A stretch of 64,000 nucleotides of DNA from Vibrio methylphosphonaticus (GCF_023634655.1 NZ_JAMKMS010000018.1:24120-88119), one strand, 5' to 3'; counted from the stretch's first letter, positions 8,280-16,956 are shown. Translations and numbers: made by a program. Notes: generated by a model not told the origin, from the letters alone.

Positions 8280-9188
8280 TTAAACGGGGCGGTTATTAAA
8301 TAAAAGTGGGCAGCTCTCTGGTAACACTAACCTTACTGCTAGCGGTTGGATGCTAAAAGTGATCGTGGTGTCAGCCATTGGTTCGCCATCTAAGTTCGTT
8401 GGCATAAGACTGTCTGAAACCCATTCAATGTGTCTAACTCGGTTACGTTTTACAAATTGACCTGTAAAGTCATCTTCTTGCAGCAACTCATCGAGAACGA
8501 CTGGAATATCGGATGGTGCAAATTCTTCTAACGAAACCACATCTAAGTACCCATCATCTATATACGCCGTAGGGGCGAGTGCTTGTCCACCACCGGCCAT
8601 TCGGCCATTGCATACCGCTCCAATGACAATATGGCTATCAATACTATGACCATCATATTTGACGGTCCCCTGAAACGGTTGAAAGTTAATCGCTTGGACG
8701 AGCCCTGAGAGTGTGTAGGCACCACCACCGAGGAAGTTCTTCAAGGGAATAGGGGTATTTGCGGTCACTTGCGCACCAAAACCTGCTGTCGCGATATTGA
8801 TAAAATATCGTTGGTTCGCTTTTGCGGCGTCTACGGGGAAAGCCTGTCCTGTCAATGCGAGCTTTAGAGCGTCGTAGGGAGACGTTGGAATGGTGCATGC
8901 ACTTGCAAAGTCATTAGCGGTTCCCAGAGGTAAAATTGCCAATTCTACGTGAGTGCCTTTTTTCCTGAGAATCGAATCAACGACTTCGTTAACGGTGCCA
9001 TCGCCACCACCGGCGATAATACGTTGAACACCTTGCTCGCAGGCTTCTGCGACTAAACGGTCAATATCACCAGCCTCCCAGGTGACTCGTACTTCAATAC
9101 GATGACCTTCTCGGCGAAGTTGGGTCACCGCTTGTCTAATATCATCTTGGGCGGCTTTTTTACCGTTTAGAAGTAGGCGTATTGTCAT
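8280..9188 (-). CDS. yegS: YegS/BmrU-family lipid kinase
   Basis: A 302-residue diacylglycerol-kinase-fold protein predicted to phosphorylate a lipid such as phosphatidylglycerol or diacylglycerol, at the membrane face. The nucleotide-binding GGGDGTVNEV lies at residues 60-69, and GTANDFA follows near 95. The NLDGE loop typical of the family is near the C-terminus (TNLDGEPMAD). Length matches E. coli YegS (about 299). GGAG precedes the ATG by about 7 bases. It converges on the symporter gene and is separated from yidA by a 10-bp-arm hairpin and a tandem repeat. The physiological lipid is not established even in E. coli. Confidence 0.88.
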   Translation of the reverse strand: MTIRLLLNGKKAAQDDIRQAVTQLRREGHRIEVRVTWEAGDIDRLVAEACEQGVQRIIAGGGDGTVNEVVDSILRKKGTHVELAILPLGTANDFASACTIPTSPYDALKLALTGQAFPVDAAKANQRYFINIATAGFGAQVTANTPIPLKNFLGGGAYTLSGLVQAINFQPFQGTVKYDGHSIDSHIVIGAVCNGRMAGGGQALAPTAYIDDGYLDVVSLEEFAPSDIPVVLDELLQEDDFTGQFVKRNRVRHIEWVSDSLMPTNLDGEPMADTTITFSIQPLAVRLVLPESCPLLFNNRPV

Positions 9189-9232
9189 GATGGCTCCATG
9201 AATAAGTTGAGGTACATGTTAGGAGTGATAAT

Positions 9233-9271
9233 AGCGCTGTATTGAACCGTAGAGTGACCCGATACAGCGCT
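9233..9271. repeat. Perfect 10-bp inverted repeat
   Basis: AGCGCTGTAT (9233-9242) and ATACAGCGCT (9262-9271) flank a 19-base loop, between yidA and yegS. On the minus strand it could fold in the yidA 3' end, but no U-run follows. It is a weak terminator or an operator. Confidence 0.5.
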
Positions 9272-9305
9272 TGTGATGTTATGGCAATATTATTATCAGA
9301 TTGTT

Positions 9306-9384
9306 GCTACTCTAAATATCGATACTCTAATCATCGAAACTCTATCTATTGAAACACTATCCATTGAAACTCTATCTATTGAAA
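9306..9384. repeat. 15-bp tandem repeat array next to the yidA stop codon
   Basis: Five consecutive 15-bp units (9306-9320, 9321-9335, 9336-9350, 9351-9365, 9366-9380) are variants of GAAACTCTATCTATT. A partial sixth runs up to the yidA stop codon at 9385. Units 3 and 5 are identical, and the leftmost units are the most diverged. Confidence 0.92.
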
Positions 9385-10188
9385 CTATAGTACAAACGCT
9401 TCAATGGCTTTAGCGACACCATCGTCGTCGTTACTATCGGTGATGTAATCGGCTAAGGCTTTTGTCGCCTCCATAGCATTAGCCATAGCAACCCCTTTTC
9501 CTGCAAATTTGATCATATGATGGTCGTTTTCAGCATCACCGAAACACATCACTTGCTCAGCAGAAATACCAAGTTCTTTGGCGACAACGGCTACTCCTGC
9601 TCCTTTATTACTCAAAGGGTTGAGAAACTCTAAGAAAAATGGAGCGCTCTGCACAATAGTATAAGTGTCTTTAAATGAGCTCGGAATATGGGCAATGCCT
9701 GCGGTTAACTGGCTTGGTTCGCCAACTATCATTGCTTTAATGATGTCATGGTCGTCTTCTAACTTGTCAAAGTCGTACACCGCAATATCGAGCTTGTTGA
9801 TTTCGGCTTCATGGTCGGTATAGGGGTTGGACTCAGTTGTGATAAGACCTAGTTCTTGGCTAAATGCATGACAATATAAACCAAGCTCTTTGGCGAGAGA
9901 GGCGATCTCTTTTGCTCTGCGCCCATCAATGATTTGCTGGTGAAGAACTTCACCGCTATGCGTTCTTTGAACAAATGCACCGTTGAAGTGAATAATGTAG
10001 TCGTCTGGCGAATTGAGCCCTAATTCTTTGACTGAATCAAGCATACCATTTATTGGTCGGCCGGATGCCAGTACAACAGTGACACCTTTTTGTTTCGCTG
10101 CTTGAATAGCGAGCTTAGTACGTTCGGATATTTTTTTATCAGACGTGAGGAGTGTGCCATCCATGTCAATGGCGATGAGTTTATACAC
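9385..10188 (-). CDS. yidA: Cof-type HAD-IIB sugar phosphatase
   Basis: A 267-residue cytosolic phosphatase of the haloacid dehalogenase superfamily, subclass IIB. Motif I is DMDGTLL (Asp8 nucleophile, Asp10 acid/base), motif II is VLASGR, and the late CFGDAENDHHMI supplies the metal-binding acidic residues. The C2-type cap lies between about 85 and 195. Length and spacing fit E. coli YidA, which hydrolyses phosphosugars such as erythrose-4-phosphate and alpha-glucose-1-phosphate in vitro. The true substrate here is unknown and other Cof members are similar. It is transcribed divergently from queE across about 150 bases. A tandem repeat begins directly after its stop codon. Confidence 0.88.
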   Translation of the reverse strand: MYKLIAIDMDGTLLTSDKKISERTKLAIQAAKQKGVTVVLASGRPINGMLDSVKELGLNSPDDYIIHFNGAFVQRTHSGEVLHQQIIDGRRAKEIASLAKELGLYCHAFSQELGLITTESNPYTDHEAEINKLDIAVYDFDKLEDDHDIIKAMIVGEPSQLTAGIAHIPSSFKDTYTIVQSAPFFLEFLNPLSNKGAGVAVVAKELGISAEQVMCFGDAENDHHMIKFAGKGVAMANAMEATKALADYITDSNDDDGVAKAIEAFVL

Positions 10189-10341
10189 AATAACTTACCT
10201 TAAAGTAAAACATTGAGACAAGAATAAAAAAACTTGTGAAGAACTGCCAGACATTTAGGTGGTGACTTTGTATTGAATTTCTAATACGCATACTTTAAGG
10301 TCTGCACATCGGTTATCAATAGGCACGATTAGCAGCTTTTA

Positions 10342-11022
10342 ATGAATAATATGCAATATAAAATCAACGAAATGTTTGAAACTATTCAAGGTGAGGGCAT
10401 TTATACTGGTGTCCCCGCAGTGTTTGTTCGTCTACAAGGGTGCAATGTCGGTTGTGCATGGTGTGATACTAAGCAAACATGGCTCGCGGAGAAAGAAGAT
10501 GAACGAACATTTGGGGAAGTCATTGTAAAGCAGGGCGATGATCCTACCTGGTACTCCGCTTCAGCAAAGGATGTCATTGCTCAGTATCAAGCCTTGGGTT
10601 ATAACGCTAAACATATTGTCATTACTGGTGGTGAGCCGTGTGAGTTTGATCTTCTTCCGTTAACTCAAGCATTCGAATCCATAGGCTGTCAGTGTCAGAT
10701 TGAAACGAGCGGAACGGCCCCAATTAGTGTAACAGATAAAACTTGGGTGACAGTGTCACCTAAGGTGGCAATGAAAGGCAAGCTACCTGTACGGTCTTCT
10801 GCGCTAGAAAGAGCCAATGAGATAAAGCATCCAGTGGCGACTCAAAAAAACATTGATCAGCTCGATGAATTGTTGCTAGGTGTGACGTTGAAGCCAAACG
10901 TTGTGATTGCGTTGCAACCCATTAGCCAAAAATTGCGGGCGACTGAATTGTGTATTGAAGTATGTATTCAGCGTAACTGGCGTTTATCGGTACAGACGCA
11001 TAAATACCTCAGTATTGCGTAA
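10342..11022 (+). CDS. queE: 7-carboxy-7-deazaguanine synthase QueE
   Basis: A radical SAM enzyme that converts 6-carboxy-tetrahydropterin to 7-carboxy-7-deazaguanine in queuosine (tRNA wobble base) synthesis. The 226-residue protein has the iron-sulfur cluster motif Cys34-x3-Cys38-x2-Cys41 (GCNVGCAWC), ITGGEP for SAM binding, and the family end NWRLSVQTHKYLSIA. Two starts are possible. ATG 10342 gives MNNMQYKINE, while ATG 10351 aligns exactly with the E. coli N-terminus (MQYPINEMF). Neither has a good ribosome site. queC follows after 20 bases, so the two are one operon. A matS site lies inside the gene at 10747. Confidence 0.95.
   Translation: MNNMQYKINEMFETIQGEGIYTGVPAVFVRLQGCNVGCAWCDTKQTWLAEKEDERTFGEVIVKQGDDPTWYSASAKDVIAQYQALGYNAKHIVITGGEPCEFDLLPLTQAFESIGCQCQIETSGTAPISVTDKTWVTVSPKVAMKGKLPVRSSALERANEIKHPVATQKNIDQLDELLLGVTLKPNVVIALQPISQKLRATELCIEVCIQRNWRLSVQTHKYLSIA
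10747..10759. promoter_or_regulatory. matS site (MatP binding), exact consensus
   Basis: GTGACAGTGTCAC matches the published matS consensus GTGACRNYGTCAC at all fixed and degenerate positions. It lies in the queE coding sequence. MatP, encoded at 61302, organises the Ter macrodomain by binding such sites. Confidence 0.8.
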
Positions 11023-11042
11023 TAGGATTAGGAATAACGAGA

Positions 11043-11732
11043 ATGAAAAAAGCAGTGGTCGTGTTTAGTGGTGGTCAAGACTCCACAACTTGTTTAGTTA
11101 AAGCGTTACAAGAGCATGATGAAGTTCATGCCATTACGTTTGACTATGGACAACGTCACAAATTAGAAATCGAAGTGGCTCAAGCATTAGCGAAAAAACT
11201 AGGAGTTACTGCACATAAAGTGATGGATGTTGGGTTACTAAATGAGCTCGCGATCAGTTCCCTTACGCGGGATGATATTCCTGTTTCACATGAGCTTGGT
11301 GAGAATGGTTTGCCCAACTCATTTGTACCGGGGCGTAATATTTTATTTTTAACGCTTGCTGGTATCTACGCCTATCAAATTGGCGCTCAGAGTGTTATTA
11401 CCGGTGTGTGTGAAACCGATTTTTCTGGTTATCCCGATTGCCGTGATGAGTTTGTAAAGTCTATGAACACGGCGTTAATCCAAGGCATGGATAGAGAGTT
11501 TTCCGTCGAAACACCACTTATGTGGTTGGACAAAGCTGAAACTTGGGCGCTTGCCGACCAGTATGAAGCGTTAACGTTGGTACGAGAAGAAACACTTACT
11601 TGTTATAATGGTGTGATTGGAGATGGCTGTGGTGACTGTCCTGCGTGTGATCTTCGAGCAAAAGGGCTACAGCATTACATGGATAACAAACAAGCAGTGA
11701 CAGATTCGCTAACGGATAAGCAAGCGAGATAG
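11043..11732 (+). CDS. queC: 7-cyano-7-deazaguanine synthase QueC
   Basis: This ATP-dependent enzyme converts 7-carboxy-7-deazaguanine and ammonia to preQ0, the step after QueE. The 229-residue protein has a PP-loop SGGQDST at 9-15. It also has a C-terminal zinc site made of Cys187, Cys196, Cys199 and Cys202 (GCGDCPAC). Length equals the usual 220-235. The start is an ATG 20 bases after queE, with the weak site AGGA/GGAAT upstream. A strong hairpin ends the operon at 11806. Confidence 0.96.
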   Translation: MKKAVVVFSGGQDSTTCLVKALQEHDEVHAITFDYGQRHKLEIEVAQALAKKLGVTAHKVMDVGLLNELAISSLTRDDIPVSHELGENGLPNSFVPGRNILFLTLAGIYAYQIGAQSVITGVCETDFSGYPDCRDEFVKSMNTALIQGMDREFSVETPLMWLDKAETWALADQYEALTLVREETLTCYNGVIGDGCGDCPACDLRAKGLQHYMDNKQAVTDSLTDKQAR

Positions 11733-11805
11733 CGGGCATTACTCGCTTTCCGTTTTTAGTCTTATCGCAATGCGTTGTCTGCGTTAAAAGCTAAGCGATT
11801 AAGTT

Positions 11806-11837
11806 AAAAAAATAGAGGCGAAAGCCTCTATTTTTTT
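11806..11837. terminator. Bidirectional terminator between queC and DUF2750 gene
   Basis: A seven-base A-run, TAGAGGC, the tetraloop GAAA, GCCTCTA and a seven-base T-run form a stem that serves both converging genes. Confidence 0.92.
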
Positions 11838-11851
11838 ATATCAGGTAAGTT

Positions 11852-12205
11852 CTATTTCAGGTAAAGCTTCGCAAGATCAGATGGCTCGAGTTCTTTTCCA
11901 TCGAGTTGTGCGTTCCAGTTTGCCCCGATTAAAACCCCGTCTTCTGCAAGAGTTAGTAACCAATCTTCCACAAAAATATCTAATGGAATGTGCAAGACTT
12001 CGAAATCCGCCCATTCTTCAACATTATGTGTTTTTGCTTCTTCTTCCGTAGACCAGAATGGCATCACTTCCGAATTTTCGAATTCCGTTGAGTCACATGC
12101 AAGCCAACCTTCTTCATTTCGTAAACCCCAAACTAGCTCAGTAGCCTTGGTTTCACGAATGAAAAGTTCTAGGTTTTGCTCGACATCTGAAGTCAATTTG
12201 CTCAT
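11852..12205 (-). CDS. DUF2750 domain-containing protein
   Basis: A 117-residue acidic cytosolic protein, recognised as DUF2750 from its overall pattern: ETKATELVWGLRNEEGWLACDS, then MPFWSTEEEAKTH, and the VEDWLLTLAEDGVLIGANW C-terminal part. There is no signal peptide or membrane helix. The biochemical function of the family is unknown. The start ATG at 12205 gives the full conserved domain. It has its own terminator at 11806 and lies downstream of the OmpA/TolC pair on the same strand, but a terminator at 12277 separates it from them. Confidence 0.8.
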   Translation of the reverse strand: MSKLTSDVEQNLELFIRETKATELVWGLRNEEGWLACDSTEFENSEVMPFWSTEEEAKTHNVEEWADFEVLHIPLDIFVEDWLLTLAEDGVLIGANWNAQLDGKELEPSDLAKLYLK

Positions 12206-12276
12206 GATTTTTATACTCTTAGTAATAACTGGCTTAAGAGTAGCACGAGTTTGAAAAGAACTAAATGAACCGTATC

Positions 12277-12304
12277 AAAAAGGGTAGCCGATTTGACTAC
12301 CCTT
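12277..12304 (-). terminator. Terminator of ompA-like gene
   Basis: Read on the minus strand, AAGGGTAG pairs with CTACCCTT around a 9-base loop and is followed by TTTTT. Confidence 0.75.
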
Positions 12305-12330
12305 AAAGGAAATCGCGTAAAAATGGTGTG

Positions 12331-12948
12331 TTATTTATCTATTTTGGTGAAGATGGTCCATTGTTTTTCTACTTCACCCTTATAGCCTACAACAGATGCG
12401 ACGACTTTTCGGTTCATTGCATGAGAGAATTCATTCGAACCGAGTTCTTCTGGCTTAGTGTCACCGAATCCTACAATAGTGAGCCTGTCAGGTGATATGC
12501 CATTGTTGATAATTGCTTGCCTAACTGCATCGGCGCGATTTTGAGATAACACCAAGTTTTTCTCCGGGTTACCAACGATACTGGCATAGCCTTGAATTTC
12601 GATAGTGGTTTCTGGATAGGCGTTTAGAAAAGCGGCCATTTGGCGAATTTGTCTTTGAAAAACCGATTTGATCTCTGTTGAATTATTGTCAAATAGTACT
12701 CTAATGGCCATAGATTGTGTCGTATCGATATATTTTTCACAGCCGTCGTTATCGATTACCGAGCCTTCAGGCGTTATGACACATAAGTCGCGGGCGTTAA
12801 TGACACCGTCACTATCGTTGTCTATTAAATCCGCTTTTTGATCCGCTAGCGGAACCGGTATGTAGTCATACTCATCCTGGTCATGAGTGGTTGCGGTGAC
12901 AGAGAATGCCACTAGGCTACAAAGTGACAGTAAGTTTCGTAGTTTCAT
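12331..12948 (-). CDS. OmpA-family outer-membrane/periplasmic protein
   Basis: A 205-residue exported protein. It has a signal peptide (about 1-20, ending SVTATTHD) and a calcium-binding type-3 thrombospondin-like repeat DNDSDGVINARDLC at about 43-57. The OmpA/MotB peptidoglycan-binding domain runs from about 80 to 190 (TIEIQGYAS, then LSQNRADAVR and GFGDTKP). It starts 3 bases after the TolC-like gene and is surely cotranscribed. Similar TolC-OmpA pairs accompany type I secretion loci for large adhesins (AggA/LapE type) in Vibrio and Shewanella, and this suggests a role in such export or cell-wall anchoring. No transporter ATPase or adhesin is nearby. Confidence 0.85.
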   Translation of the reverse strand: MKLRNLLSLCSLVAFSVTATTHDQDEYDYIPVPLADQKADLIDNDSDGVINARDLCVITPEGSVIDNDGCEKYIDTTQSMAIRVLFDNNSTEIKSVFQRQIRQMAAFLNAYPETTIEIQGYASIVGNPEKNLVLSQNRADAVRQAIINNGISPDRLTIVGFGDTKPEELGSNEFSHAMNRKVVASVVGYKGEVEKQWTIFTKIDK

Positions 12949-12951
12949 GAT

Positions 12952-14271
12952 TTAGTACTCCACCTTTTCATTCCACTCTTGTGGGGTATCAATACGTAGC
13001 CCTTGTAATAAATTTCCCGTCGCATTCATCACTCGGTACTTAGCCAATTGCTCGGCGTATTTTGCGTCCAAATAACCTTTTCTTGCTTCAAACAATTCGT
13101 TTTCTGTATTGAGAACATCAAGAAGCGTTCGTTTGCCGATTTTGTATTGTTTTTGGTAGGCGACAACCGTGTCAGATGCTGAATCAACATGATCGGCCAA
13201 GAATTCTTTTTGCTGAACGGTGAATTCGAGCCCGGTCCATGACAGGTTTAACCCTTCTTCAACCATACGGAAGGTACGATCGCGGAAATCTTTGGCTTTA
13301 TTTAATTGATAAGCCGCAGCTTCCGTTCGGTCTGAATCTGAACCACCGTTATATAGGTTGTAGCGCATTCTAACCATTGCTCTGGTTTCGTTATCGGTGC
13401 CTATGTTACCGCCAGCATCATCACGCCAGTTGTGACCCGCATCGATGTAGAAAGTCGGGTAGTTGACACCTTTAGTCTGTTGGTATTGAAAACGAGCAGA
13501 ATCCACATCCACTTGAGAAATTCGAATAACAGGGTGTTGCTCTATCGCTATATCAAGTGCCTGTTCGACCGTTGGAGGAATAGCATTAAGATCCGCTTGT
13601 GGGTACTTTAACCCTAGCGGTATTTGTCCAACGATACGCTTAAACTGTGTGTGGGTGTCGAATAAGTTGTTTTGTGCGGCTAGCAGGTTTCCGTGAGCTT
13701 TCGCTATCCGTGCTTCCACTTGAGATAAATCTGCCGTTGATCCAATACCAGAATCAACCCGTCTTTTGATGTCGGCAAAGATTTTTTTGTGTATGTCTAA
13801 GTTAGCCTCAGATAAGGAAAGAATTTCATAAGCCTTGGTTGCCTCAAGATAGATTTTGGATACTTCTAATGCGATGTCTGAAGCGTCTGCTAATAGTTGG
13901 TAGCGCACAGATTCTGCTTCCGCCGCCGTTCTATCCATATCGTTGAATGTTTCGTTACCATCCCACAATAGCTGAGTTAGACTGATCCCGACTTCCTTTC
14001 TCGTTAGGCTCTCATTTCGGTTGTTTAGGGAATCAGCACGGTCAAAATCTGTTCTTTCGTAACCAATACCACCGTCTAGGTCAACTTTTGGTCTGTAGGC
14101 TCCTACAGAGGCCTCTGCATCATAACGTTTACTCACATACTCATTGTAGGCGGCTTTGATGTCTGGGTTGGTAGCAAGAGTCGTTGCCACCGCTTGCTCT
14201 AGTGTTTGACTAGTGGCAGGCAAGCTGGCAGCGATAAAGCAGGCAATAGTTGAAATGGCTAACTTGTTCAA
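12952..14271 (-). CDS. TolC-family outer-membrane efflux/type I secretion channel
   Basis: A 439-residue protein with a signal peptide (MNKLAISTIACFIAASLPATS) and two outer-membrane-efflux-protein repeats (about 25-220 and 235-425). The two long-helix regions that form the periplasmic tunnel are clear. The sequence resembles AggA/LapE-type channels (LEQAVATTLATNPDIKAAYNEY; YKIGKRTLLDVLNTENELFEAR) more than the housekeeping TolC. A single ATG start fits the signal peptide. It is first of a two-gene unit with the OmpA-family gene 3 bases downstream. The usual membrane-fusion protein and ABC partner are absent here, so its cargo is unknown. Confidence 0.88.
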   Translation of the reverse strand: MNKLAISTIACFIAASLPATSQTLEQAVATTLATNPDIKAAYNEYVSKRYDAEASVGAYRPKVDLDGGIGYERTDFDRADSLNNRNESLTRKEVGISLTQLLWDGNETFNDMDRTAAEAESVRYQLLADASDIALEVSKIYLEATKAYEILSLSEANLDIHKKIFADIKRRVDSGIGSTADLSQVEARIAKAHGNLLAAQNNLFDTHTQFKRIVGQIPLGLKYPQADLNAIPPTVEQALDIAIEQHPVIRISQVDVDSARFQYQQTKGVNYPTFYIDAGHNWRDDAGGNIGTDNETRAMVRMRYNLYNGGSDSDRTEAAAYQLNKAKDFRDRTFRMVEEGLNLSWTGLEFTVQQKEFLADHVDSASDTVVAYQKQYKIGKRTLLDVLNTENELFEARKGYLDAKYAEQLAKYRVMNATGNLLQGLRIDTPQEWNEKVEY

Positions 14272-14548
14272 TGTGTCTCTCCTTAACCCTTACGCAAAGT
14301 CATCACTTTGGTAAGGTTCTTATAATGAACAAACATTTGTTAATCCCATAGTCTGATAATCTAAGCTAAGTCATTAGGTTACGTTATCTATAGATAAACT
14401 ATAGTGACCCACGACGTAATTTCAAATAGGAACGGCAATGTTAGTGTATCCAAATTAAGACTTTGCGCGTCTTTTTTGAATGCAGCATGAAAATACAAAC
14501 ATATTATTGAAAATAGTAGAGAAATTCGGTTGTTCAATGAGAAGAGTG

Positions 14549-14571
14549 AAAAAAAGTCTCAAACTTGAGAC
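14549..14571 (-). terminator. Second terminator-like hairpin behind rlmI
   Basis: On the minus strand GTCTCA pairs with TGAGAC over a 4-base loop, followed by TTTTTTTC. It lies in tandem with the hairpin at 14583. Confidence 0.6.
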
Positions 14572-14582
14572 AAGTAGGGCAT

Positions 14583-14614
14583 AAAAAAACCACTCAGGAG
14601 ATAATGAGTGGTTT
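14583..14614 (-). terminator. Terminator of rlmI
   Basis: On the minus strand AAACCACTCA pairs with TGAGTGGTTT across an 8-base loop, followed by a T-run. Confidence 0.85.
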
Positions 14615-14652
14615 ATTGGTCGTACTCGCGAGTCACCGTAGCAAGATACTCA

Positions 14653-15843
14653 CTACATAACTTTGCAGGCAAACCCTTTTAGATAGAAGCCTTCAGGATA
14701 TGCTGTGTCAGTTGGGTGATCGGCCGCTTGCTCGAATCGCTCAACAAATTTTACTGAGCGACCTGCGTCTAGTGCGGCGTCTGCGATGATTTTCTGGAAT
14801 AGATTTTGATCCATTAAACCGGAGCAGGAATAGGTTAGTAGCGTACCACCCGGATTGAGAATTTGCATAGCCAGCATGTTGATGTCTTTGTATCCTCGAC
14901 AAGCACCGTTGAGTTGCGCTTTTGACTCTGCAAATTTCGGTGGATCCATGATGACAACATCAAACTTTGTGCCTTGATCTCGGTACTCACGAAGTAGTTT
15001 GAAGACGTCGGCATTTAAAAACACCGCCTTTTTCTTCTCGGTAAATCCGTTGAGTTCAGCATTGAGTTTTGCCGTGTCTAATGCAAGTTGTGAGACATCC
15101 GCATTGATGACGCGAGTCGCGCCACTTTTGAGGGCGTAAAGTCCAAAGCCGCCCGTGTAGCTAAAGCAGTTTAATACTTCTTTGCCCTTTGTGTATTTTT
15201 GCGCTTGGTAGCGGCTATCACGCTGATCAAGATAAAAGCCGGTTTTGTGCCCTTTAATAATATCAACGCTAATCTTCACGCCGTTTTCTTCAATCACGAC
15301 TGGCTTAAGAGGCGCTTCTCCAAGTAAAACGCCAGTGCGCTCATTAAGACCTTCTTTTTTACGCACAGATACGTCAGAACGTTCATAAATAGAGCACTCT
15401 GGAAAACAGAGATGCAAAGCTTCTACAAGGGTGTCTTTTTGGTATTCTGCACCTGCGCTGAGTAACTGACAGACGAGGTACTGGTTGTACTTATCAATGG
15501 TTATACCTGGTAAACCATCTGATTCAGCCGCAATGAGGCGATAACCAGTTAAGCCATCTCTCTCGATAATGTCTTCTCTAAGTCGCTGAGCGGTTTGGAT
15601 GCGAGACACGAAAAAGTCTACATCGATGGCCTGTTTTTCAAAGCTCCAAACACGTGCGCGAATTTGTGAATTTGGGGAATATGCTGCTTTAGCGAGCCAT
15701 TGACCGTTGTCCGCAAAGACATCAACTGTTTCACCAAGAGAAGGTTGCCCATCAACGCGGGAGATGCCGCGTGAAAAAATCCAAGGGTGTTTGCGTCTTA
15801 ATGATTTGTCGCGACCTTTAACGAGGTGTATTGCAGGAGTCAT
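14653..15843 (-). CDS. rlmI: 23S rRNA (cytosine1962-C5)-methyltransferase RlmI
   Basis: A 396-residue SAM-dependent RNA methyltransferase, the same length as E. coli RlmI (396). It has an N-terminal PUA domain (about 1-80, HLVKGRDKSLRRKHPWIFSRGI) and an EEHEE linker. The Rossmann methyltransferase domain contains LNCFSYTGGFGLYAL at about 225, DPPKFAESK at about 303 and the catalytic Cys in LLTYSCSG. The start is ATG 15843. Neighbours yccX, tusE and yccA follow in the same gene order as in Enterobacteriaceae. yccX is divergent, with about 155 bases between starts. Confidence 0.95.
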   Translation of the reverse strand: MTPAIHLVKGRDKSLRRKHPWIFSRGISRVDGQPSLGETVDVFADNGQWLAKAAYSPNSQIRARVWSFEKQAIDVDFFVSRIQTAQRLREDIIERDGLTGYRLIAAESDGLPGITIDKYNQYLVCQLLSAGAEYQKDTLVEALHLCFPECSIYERSDVSVRKKEGLNERTGVLLGEAPLKPVVIEENGVKISVDIIKGHKTGFYLDQRDSRYQAQKYTKGKEVLNCFSYTGGFGLYALKSGATRVINADVSQLALDTAKLNAELNGFTEKKKAVFLNADVFKLLREYRDQGTKFDVVIMDPPKFAESKAQLNGACRGYKDINMLAMQILNPGGTLLTYSCSGLMDQNLFQKIIADAALDAGRSVKFVERFEQAADHPTDTAYPEGFYLKGFACKVM

Positions 15844-15999
15844 GAGATGCCTTACGTGTTAGTACAATAGAAAGGGTGGGCTATTTTGTGTGATGTCGCA
15901 GATAAATGCAATGATGTCGCAGTAATGACTGCGCTTAAATACGGTTTAAGCGCAGATCAGGCTAATATAATAGCTGTATTCATAGATAGGAATAACACG

Positions 16000-16272
16000 A
16001 TGCCGGATATCTGTAAGAAGTTTGTTGTTCGGGGCCATGTACAGGGGGTCGGGTTTAGATATCACACTTGCCATGAAGGGCTGAAGTTAAATACAACGGG
16101 TTATGCAAAGAACCTATCTGATGGCACAGTGGAAGTGATGGCGTGCGGCCGACCTGCAGATATCGATGCATTGGAGCGATGGTTGATGATTGGCCCAAGA
16201 ACCGCACAGGTTGAAAGTGTGGTACGAGGGCCATGCGAATATCAGCGATATCGAAGTTTTAAGATTCTTTAG
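16000..16272 (+). CDS. yccX: Acylphosphatase
   Basis: A small enzyme (90 residues) that hydrolyses acyl phosphates such as acetyl phosphate and 1,3-bisphosphoglycerate in the cytosol. The signature GHVQGVGFR at 12-20 supplies catalytic Arg20. Asn38 lies in GYAKNLSDGTVEV. The start at 16000 (MPDICKKFVV) gives the normal family length and has AGG about 8 bases upstream. The reading frame stays open to 15886 but that extension is not conserved in kind. It is divergent from rlmI and converges on tusE, as in the conserved rlmI-yccX-tusE-yccA neighbourhood. Confidence 0.92.
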   Translation: MPDICKKFVVRGHVQGVGFRYHTCHEGLKLNTTGYAKNLSDGTVEVMACGRPADIDALERWLMIGPRTAQVESVVRGPCEYQRYRSFKIL

Positions 16273-16378
16273 CCTTATTTGACCGTTGAGTGTTAAAACA
16301 TGCGCAAGATGTTCTGACTTGCTTGGCCTTATAAACGTTAGAACGAGGCTATGGCTACAAACGAAAGTTATCGCGAGA

Positions 16379-16708
16379 TTATAGACACTTTGCTGGCTTT
16401 GGAAGCCCTGCTAGTTTCGTTGCTTGCTTCGCCGGGCCTTTTTTAAAGAGTTTAAATAGATACTTACTGTTTCCTTTTTCTGGGCCGTGTGCTTTTTCCA
16501 TTGCTTTAACTAGCATGCGAACCGCAGGCGAGGTGTTAAACTCTTGGTAAAACTGACGAACAAACAACACGACTTCAATATGTGCATCGGTGAGTTCAAT
16601 ATTTTCTTGTTCTGCAAGAATCGTCATCATGCCTTCTTCCCACTCTTCAAAATTAAGTAGGTAGCCTTCCGCATCCGTTTCAATGCTTTTATCTTGGTAT
16701 TGGATCAT
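16379..16708 (-). CDS. tusE: Sulfurtransferase TusE (DsrC family)
   Basis: TusE accepts sulfur from the TusBCD complex and passes it to MnmA for 2-thiolation of tRNA wobble uridine. The 109-residue product has the DsrC fold (FEEWEEGMMTILAEQENIELTDAH). The essential penultimate cysteine lies in the C-terminal arm PKPAKCL. The start at 16708 (MIQYQDKSIETD) matches the E. coli length and N-terminus. A further in-frame TTG at 16768 would add 20 residues unlike the family, and no good ribosome site is visible for either. TusBCD genes are not in the window. Confidence 0.93.
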   Translation of the reverse strand: MIQYQDKSIETDAEGYLLNFEEWEEGMMTILAEQENIELTDAHIEVVLFVRQFYQEFNTSPAVRMLVKAMEKAHGPEKGNSKYLFKLFKKGPAKQATKLAGLPKPAKCL

Positions 16709-16956
16709 AGTATTAATCAGTATGTTGGACTCGCGAGGATGGTAGCTCAAATTAAAACACAATTTCAAGTGAGTAATTGCAGCTCAAGCCATCGATTGCC
16801 GTTGACACCTATTATTTTAGCTTAATCTGTTAGCGCTAGCTAAATCTAAACATTGTAAGTTAAGCCAAGAAACGACACTTTAATTGAATACCGTCGTATT
16901 CGTGCTGAGTTATTGTGCAGAATGTTGTTAAATGATTCGGTAACGGATGCCGTAAA

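Larger units (their letters stand above)
14272..14652. other. Intergenic region between TolC-like gene and rlmI
   Basis: This 381-base region holds the promoter of the TolC-OmpA unit on its left side and two minus-strand terminator-like hairpins (14549-14571 and 14583-14614) behind rlmI. No gene is seen. Confidence 0.6.

Noticed and set aside
10189..10341. preQ1 riboswitch before queE-queC
   Set aside because: No pseudoknot-forming stem and A-rich tail of any preQ1 class could be recognised in the leader.
12800..12812. ATGACACCGTCAC in the ompA-like gene as a matS site
   Set aside because: The first consensus base is wrong and it lies in coding sequence. It was mentioned only as a possible decayed copy.
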